Positions 11,309 through 14,870 of a stretch of 14,870 nucleotides of DNA are shown here, one piece after another. Position 1 is the first letter of the stretch; each line of letters opens with the position of its first letter. The notes under the pieces were generated by a model, which saw only the letters and a program-made list of their open reading frames with translations, ran no database searches and was not told the DNA's origin. The stretch is taken from assembly GCA_023430725.1 (NCBI GenBank), contig JAEYZD010000082.1:1-14870 (forward strand), read 5' to 3'. A program made the position numbers and the translations under genes. Source of the DNA: Bacteroidota bacterium (GTDB lineage Bacteria > Bacteroidota > Bacteroidia > Bacteroidales > VadinHA17).

Positions 11309-12451
11309 TCATTTGATTATTTCCCCGACCCAAAGCTTCTCCAGAAACACTCTCCATGGGAGGATTGATATGTTGCCGGTTTTACGTGGAAGATTGTCAT
11401 TTGACACCAGGATGAGTCGTTTTGTATTGTACTCATCTGCAAAGATTTTCAGCCCTTTAAGATGCTTCTCATTTGCTTGTTCAGTTGCCTTAACCTCAAC
11501 TGCCACCTCATTGTCGCCCAGAATAAAGTCAACTTCAGTTTGCGAAGATGTCCGCCAGAAAGACAACGGATAATTAATACCCGAATAATGACTGTGAGAA
11601 TAGAGCTCATGATAAATAAAATGCTCGAAAGCCTTTCCGAATGCCTCACTTCCTGCTGTTATCTTCCCTCTCCTGAGCAGGTAATTGGCAATCCCGATAT
11701 CAAAGAACCAGAACTTTGGCGCAACTATAACCCTTCGTTTCGGTTTCTTTTGGTATGACGGAAGAAATCTGCCCGTCATGGTATCCTCCAGAATCTGAAA
11801 ATACTCCTTTATAGTAGGACTGCTGACTCCGCAGTCAGTGGCGATATTTGAATAGTTTACTATCTCGCCGTTTGAAAATGCCGCAGCCTCCAGGAACCGG
11901 GAAAACGATGAAATATTCCTGATCCTGGCTTCAGCCATTATTTCATCCCTGAGATAACTACCGATATAGGCAGACAACAACCTGGCCGGCTTGTCAGACA
12001 GATACATCCTTGGCAGAAGTCCGTTGTTCAACGCCCGTAAAAGATCAAAATCAGGTATTTCCCTGTAAATGAGCGGATAAAGCTCATACCGCAGCGCCCT
12101 GCCCCCTAACAGATTACCACCTGATCTTACTATTTTACGGGGACTCGATCCGCTGAGAATAAACTGCCTGTTCCTGTTGACGATAAGCCATTGCACCTCA
12201 TTGAGCAACGATGGTATTCTCTGAATTTCATCTATGATTACCGGTGATGAGGAGTTGTCAGCTTCTACTGTTTCACGCAGCAGAGCCGGATTGCTTAAGA
12301 AACGATTGAAAACATCTGAAAGCAGGAGATCAAAATAAAGAACTCCCGGGAACATCATCCTGAGAAGCGTGCTCTTCCCGGTTTGCCTTGCCCCCCACAG
12401 GAATGCACTTTCAGCATCTCTGCCACTGAAATTTTGTTCTCTTATAAACAT
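11309..12451 (-). CDS. AAA ATPase with C-terminal DUF4143 domain
   Basis: ATP-binding protein of 380 residues of the AAA_14/DUF4143 group, widespread in accessory DNA and functionally poorly understood. Walker A is GARQTGKST (20-28), Walker B is VIIDE (71-75), and a sensor-like ILSGSSPRKI is at about 98-107. The middle (SGSPTIKEYFQILEDTM-like, residues about 200-225) looks like a winged helix. The C-terminal domain carries EVDFILGDNEVAVEVKATE, with E306, D308, E319 and K321 arranged like a PD-(D/E)XK nuclease-type core; nuclease activity is not shown for most members. The gene is more AT-rich than its neighbours, has its own promoter, and separates the ABC gene from the sugar genes, so it was probably acquired separately and is unlikely to take part in glycan synthesis. 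TGA stop. Confidence 0.88.
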   Translation of the reverse strand: MFIREQNFSGRDAESAFLWGARQTGKSTLLRMMFPGVLYFDLLLSDVFNRFLSNPALLRETVEADNSSSPVIIDEIQRIPSLLNEVQWLIVNRNRQFILSGSSPRKIVRSGGNLLGGRALRYELYPLIYREIPDFDLLRALNNGLLPRMYLSDKPARLLSAYIGSYLRDEIMAEARIRNISSFSRFLEAAAFSNGEIVNYSNIATDCGVSSPTIKEYFQILEDTMTGRFLPSYQKKPKRRVIVAPKFWFFDIGIANYLLRRGKITAGSEAFGKAFEHFIYHELYSHSHYSGINYPLSFWRTSSQTEVDFILGDNEVAVEVKATEQANEKHLKGLKIFADEYNTKRLILVSNDNLPRKTGNISILPWRVFLEKLWVGEIIK

Positions 12452-12457
12452 GATAAT

Positions 12458-12474
12458 TTAAAGTTCTACTTTAA
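12458..12474. promoter_or_regulatory. Perfect inverted repeat beside the ATPase start codon
   Basis: TTAAAGT-TCT-ACTTTAA is a 7-bp perfect inverted repeat with a 3-base centre. It lies six bases before the ATG and downstream of the predicted promoter. It could be an operator for autoregulation or a weak leader hairpin. Confidence 0.4.
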
Positions 12475-12496
12475 TATATCCTGTATTTTTAAAGTA

Positions 12497-12529
12497 CAAA
12501 TATAAATTATCTGCGATACTAAACGCAAA
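12497..12529 (-). promoter_or_regulatory. Putative Bacteroidota promoter for the AAA ATPase gene
   Basis: On the - strand, TTTG (12529-12526) and TATATTTG (12504-12497) are separated by 21 bases. This fits the Bacteroidota -33 TTTG and -7 TAnnTTTG pattern. Transcription would begin about 40 bases before the ATG. The rest of the 235-bp gap to the ABC gene is AT-rich and I see nothing else in it. Confidence 0.6.
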
Positions 12530-12686
12530 TTAATATGGTTATTTCTGGTTACGATCGAAAACGATTATGTTTTCAGCTTCGTGATAATGACTGCTGAGTA
12601 ATGCAAGTCCAGGTCTCACAAGTCAATCATACATTATAACTGCATATATAACCTTTTTCAGATTATTTATGCAGTCAGGCTGTAAT

Positions 12687-14384
12687 TCAGATCTTTATCA
12701 CCTCATCAAACCACCTTGTAACCGACTCGCGGTGAGTCACGAACACTATCGTCACCCTCTCCTTCAGCCTCGCCAACACCTCCATCACAGTGGCCTCATT
12801 CTCCGCATCAAGCGATGAAGTGGCCTCGTCAAGCAGCAGCACCGACGGCTTCCGCAACAGCACCCTCGCCAACGCCAGCCGCTGACACTCGCCCCCGGAG
12901 AACGATGTGTGCCAGTTAACCACAAAAGCATCCAGCCCCTTCCTGAACCTCGCCACCAGGTGCGCAGCATTGACCTGCTCCAGCACCGTCATTATCTCCC
13001 CGTCAGTGATCTCTCCGCCACTGTCCCACACCAGGTTCTCCCTCAACGTCCCGTCAATGAAGAAGGGATCCTGCGGCAGGTAGCCCAATCCCGCCTTCCA
13101 TCGGGGCAGCAGATCCTCATCCAGCATCACGCCGTCAATCAGTATCCTCCCGGCGGCAGGCTTCTGTAACCCGGCAATCAGGTCAATAAGGGTGGTCTTC
13201 CCCTGCCCCGACTGCCCGACGATCCCCGTTATGGAGCGCGCCCTGATATATGCACCAAACCCGTCAAACAACCTCGACCCATCCGGGTACGAAAAGCTTA
13301 TCCCCTCCAGCCTTATCCCCTCCTTTAACTCCACACTCCCCAATTCGCGCTTCGCAAATCGCAAATCGCAATCCGGCAGATCCTCATCGAGCTGCATCAC
13401 CAACCTCACCGATGCCACATTGGAAACAATCATACTGATGTCAGTGTTCATCGATATCATCTGCGGAAAAATCCGCGAGAAGAGCAACACCAGTATCACG
13501 AACGACGCCACCGGCACGCTTCCCGACCGGTACCCAAACCACACTATACCCACAAGCACCAGCAGCCCCGCAATCCTCTGAATCAGCTGCGGCAGCGACC
13601 AGTTCTTCTGCATCATGTACTCCATGTTCAGCAGCGAGACGTTGGCCTCGTCAAAACGGTCTGAATAAAACTGCTCCGAGCTGTGCACCTTGGCTATCTT
13701 CACCGTCTGCCAGAAGTCGTCTATATATTTCAGCAGCCTGTTGTATGAATCCACATACCCCTCTCCCAGCCGGAACGACTTCTTAAGGAACGCACGCAGG
13801 GCGAAGAAGGTGACGGCCCCCACCCCGATGATCACCAGCGTGAAGCGCGCGGAAATCAGCAGCGCATATACTGTATAGGCGCCGGTCATGATGACCGTTG
13901 TAAGCAGCCGCAGATAGAAGTAATAATAATTTGCCAGGTTGGGCACCTCGCGGGTCAGCACCTGGAGATGGTTGGTTTTGCTGCGACTGTTAAGCAGCTG
14001 CCAGTCGGCCATGATGATCTTCCGGAACAACCTGCGGCGAAGAGTATAGATAAAGGTCTGCTGATACCGCGCATCGAGGATCGACTTCCAGTACTGTATC
14101 AGCGCACTGAACGTCAACAGCACCATGTACACCACCAGGATGCCCCCGATGGTAATCCCTATGCCGGCCCCCTCCGCGAAGTTACGCACGGCAAGGGCTA
14201 CTCCGTCAGGCTCACTACTCCCAATGCTCAGCAACTGCAGCAGTGGTATCAGAAGTACAATGGAAAACCCCGCCGTCACCCCCTGCAGCATTGTCAGCAC
14301 GAAGATCAGCAACAGCTTCCACGGCTGATGCCCCCGCAACAACCTGAATGTTTTTATGATGAACCCAACTTTACTCAATCCCAA
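12687..14384 (-). CDS. ABC-type exporter/flippase, fused permease and ATPase
   Basis: Half-transporter of 565 residues with the ABC exporter fold, acting as a dimer in the inner membrane. Hydrophobic segments lie at about 22-50, 75-95, 160-200 and 270-305, giving the expected six helices. The ATPase domain (about 358-565) is complete: Walker A GQSGQGKTT (390-398), Q-loop Q438, signature FSGGECQ (495-501), Walker B VLLLDE (515-520) and H-loop H551. In this locus it may flip a lipid-linked sugar, as PglK or MsbA do, but peptide or lipid export cannot be excluded. The start is a TTG at 14384: an in-frame stop lies ten bases upstream and no ATG is nearby. Residues about 339-346 (CDLRFAKR) between the membrane and ATPase domains are encoded by CGCAAAT repeat units. 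TGA stop. Confidence 0.92.
   Translation of the reverse strand: MGLSKVGFIIKTFRLLRGHQPWKLLLIFVLTMLQGVTAGFSIVLLIPLLQLLSIGSSEPDGVALAVRNFAEGAGIGITIGGILVVYMVLLTFSALIQYWKSILDARYQQTFIYTLRRRLFRKIIMADWQLLNSRSKTNHLQVLTREVPNLANYYYFYLRLLTTVIMTGAYTVYALLISARFTLVIIGVGAVTFFALRAFLKKSFRLGEGYVDSYNRLLKYIDDFWQTVKIAKVHSSEQFYSDRFDEANVSLLNMEYMMQKNWSLPQLIQRIAGLLVLVGIVWFGYRSGSVPVASFVILVLLFSRIFPQMISMNTDISMIVSNVASVRLVMQLDEDLPDCDLRFAKRELGSVELKEGIRLEGISFSYPDGSRLFDGFGAYIRARSITGIVGQSGQGKTTLIDLIAGLQKPAAGRILIDGVMLDEDLLPRWKAGLGYLPQDPFFIDGTLRENLVWDSGGEITDGEIMTVLEQVNAAHLVARFRKGLDAFVVNWHTSFSGGECQRLALARVLLRKPSVLLLDEATSSLDAENEATVMEVLARLKERVTIVFVTHRESVTRWFDEVIKI
13353..13373. repeat. 7-bp tandem repeat inside the ABC gene
   Basis: CGCAAAT, CGCAAAT and the one-base variant CGCAATC run from 13353 to 13373. 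This is the same unit as in fcl and the aminotransferase gene, but inverted relative to the coding strand. It falls in the linker between the two transporter domains. Confidence 0.65.
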
Positions 14385-14406
14385 TACTGGTAACTATCTA
14401 AGACCA

Positions 14407-14433
14407 GATGCTCGTAGAGCATCGAGAATTGTA
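14407..14433 (+). repeat. GTA-loop hairpin element upstream of the ABC gene
   Basis: A perfect 7-bp stem, GATGCTC with GAGCATC, surrounds GTA (14414-14416). The tail is GAGAATTGTA, followed by AAAGATG, the same extension as at the fcl start. It lies 23 bp upstream of the ABC gene, oriented away from it. Confidence 0.75.
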
Positions 14434-14455
14434 AAAGATGACCGGGATTGACTAC

Positions 14456-14482
14456 GATCCTCGTAGAGGATCAAGAATTGTA
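14456..14482 (+). repeat. GTA-loop hairpin element next to the T9SS gene end
   Basis: A perfect 7-bp stem, GATCCTC with GAGGATC, surrounds GTA (14463-14465). The tail is the exact consensus AAGAATTGTA. It ends three bases from the stop codon of the T9SS cargo gene and forms a direct pair with the element at 14407-14433. Confidence 0.75.
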
Positions 14483-14485
14483 ACC

Positions 14486-14870
14486 TCAAGGCACCACCAC
14501 CTTCCTGCTCACCACTCTGCCGCCATCCGTCACCTTCACTACAATAACCCCATGAATCCCTGTCGGTAAATCAACTGTATTCATCTCACCCCCGGTCAGC
14601 CTGGTGTCGGCCAGCTTCTTTCCCGCGATATCATATATCCCGCACAGCGAACCCTCACTGACCTCACCCTGGATGATGATCCTCTCCTGCGACTTCCATA
14701 TCCGCAGTCCTTCCGTGTCTGCCTCCGGACCGCCAATGCCCGTCGGTGTGTTCGCCGAGGCAAGTATGTAAAACCTCCCCGTTCCATAAGTATTTGCGGG
14801 TAGAGTTACCGTGTAGCTCTTCGTCGTCAGGTCCGTGGACGTACCTGTCTTGCGGTCCTCAAGCCAGAAC
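14486..14870 (-). CDS. C-terminal part of a type IX secretion cargo protein (type A sorting domain)
   Basis: The last 128 codons of a gene that begins beyond the right edge, translated by hand from the - strand. The protein ends with a T9SS type A C-terminal sorting domain: LRIWKSQERIIIQGEVSEG, then GIYDIAGKKLADTRLTGGE, MNTVDLPTGIHGVIVVKV and the end TDGGRVVSRKVVVP. This domain takes a protein through the outer membrane by the type IX system and is then removed. Before it, FWLEDRKTGTSTDLTTKSYT and GTGRFYILAS match the beta-rich segment often found just before this domain in such cargo. The N-terminal, functional part is not in the window, so its activity is unknown. TGA stop (14486-14488), three bases from a hairpin element. 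The frame is well supported by the domain match. Confidence 0.85.
   Translation of the reverse strand, partial: FWLEDRKTGTSTDLTTKSYTVTLPANTYGTGRFYILASANTPTGIGGPEADTEGLRIWKSQERIIIQGEVSEGSLCGIYDIAGKKLADTRLTGGEMNTVDLPTGIHGVIVVKVTDGGRVVSRKVVVP

Noticed and set aside
14596..14787. A 63-codon open frame on the - strand
   Set aside because: It is a shifted frame inside the T9SS sorting-domain gene, whose frame is supported by the domain itself.

Overview
The window looks like a chromosomal piece of a non-gut Bacteroidota, most likely an uncultured member of Bacteroidales or a relative. The evidence is a type IX secretion (T9SS) type A sorting domain at the right edge, a CarboxypepD_reg-like domain fused to a YfbK-type VWA protein, a small lipoprotein of a Bacteroidota-typical family, A-rich leaders instead of strong Shine-Dalgarno sites, and two exact matches to the Bacteroidota -7 promoter element TAnnTTTG. 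No phage, transposase, rRNA gene or CRISPR array is visible.

Layout. (1) 1-893: 3' part of an FkbM-type methyltransferase on the + strand. (2) 894-1242: a repeat-filled gap between convergent genes, with a 128-bp direct duplication and several short hairpin elements. (3) 1243-5138: an envelope/regulatory cassette. An ECF sigma factor and a membrane protein with a TonB C-terminal domain lie on the - strand, divergent from a secreted CarboxypepD_reg-VWA protein. (4) 5279-5602: a small lipoprotein. (5) 5753-11234: nucleotide-sugar genes, all on the - strand: GDP-L-fucose synthase, GDP-mannose 4,6-dehydratase, a small protein of unknown function, a nucleotidyltransferase/GHMP-kinase fusion, and a DegT-type sugar aminotransferase. 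(6) 11309-12451: an AAA/DUF4143 ATPase with its own promoter, in AT-richer DNA. (7) 12687-14384: an ABC exporter/flippase. (8) 14486-14870: the C-terminal end of a T9SS cargo protein.

How the genes fit together. Gmd and Fcl together convert GDP-mannose to GDP-L-fucose. The fusion protein probably activates another sugar (kinase plus nucleotidyl transfer), the DegT enzyme makes an amino sugar, the FkbM enzyme may O-methylate a glycan, and the ABC protein could export a lipid-linked product. The region therefore reads as part of a surface-glycan locus with the sigma/TonB-like/VWA envelope cassette beside it.

The least explained structure is repetitive DNA. (a) There is a dispersed family of hairpins with a 7-bp stem whose sequence varies between copies but stays paired, a GTA loop, and a conserved tail AAGAATTGTA. 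At least eleven copies occur, all in gaps between genes. (b) Short 7- or 8-bp tandem repeats sit inside three coding genes as in-frame inserts (fcl, the aminotransferase, the ABC gene). Others lie flush against the TAG stop codons of three genes. Both patterns were read by eye from the sequence, and their genome-wide extent is unknown.
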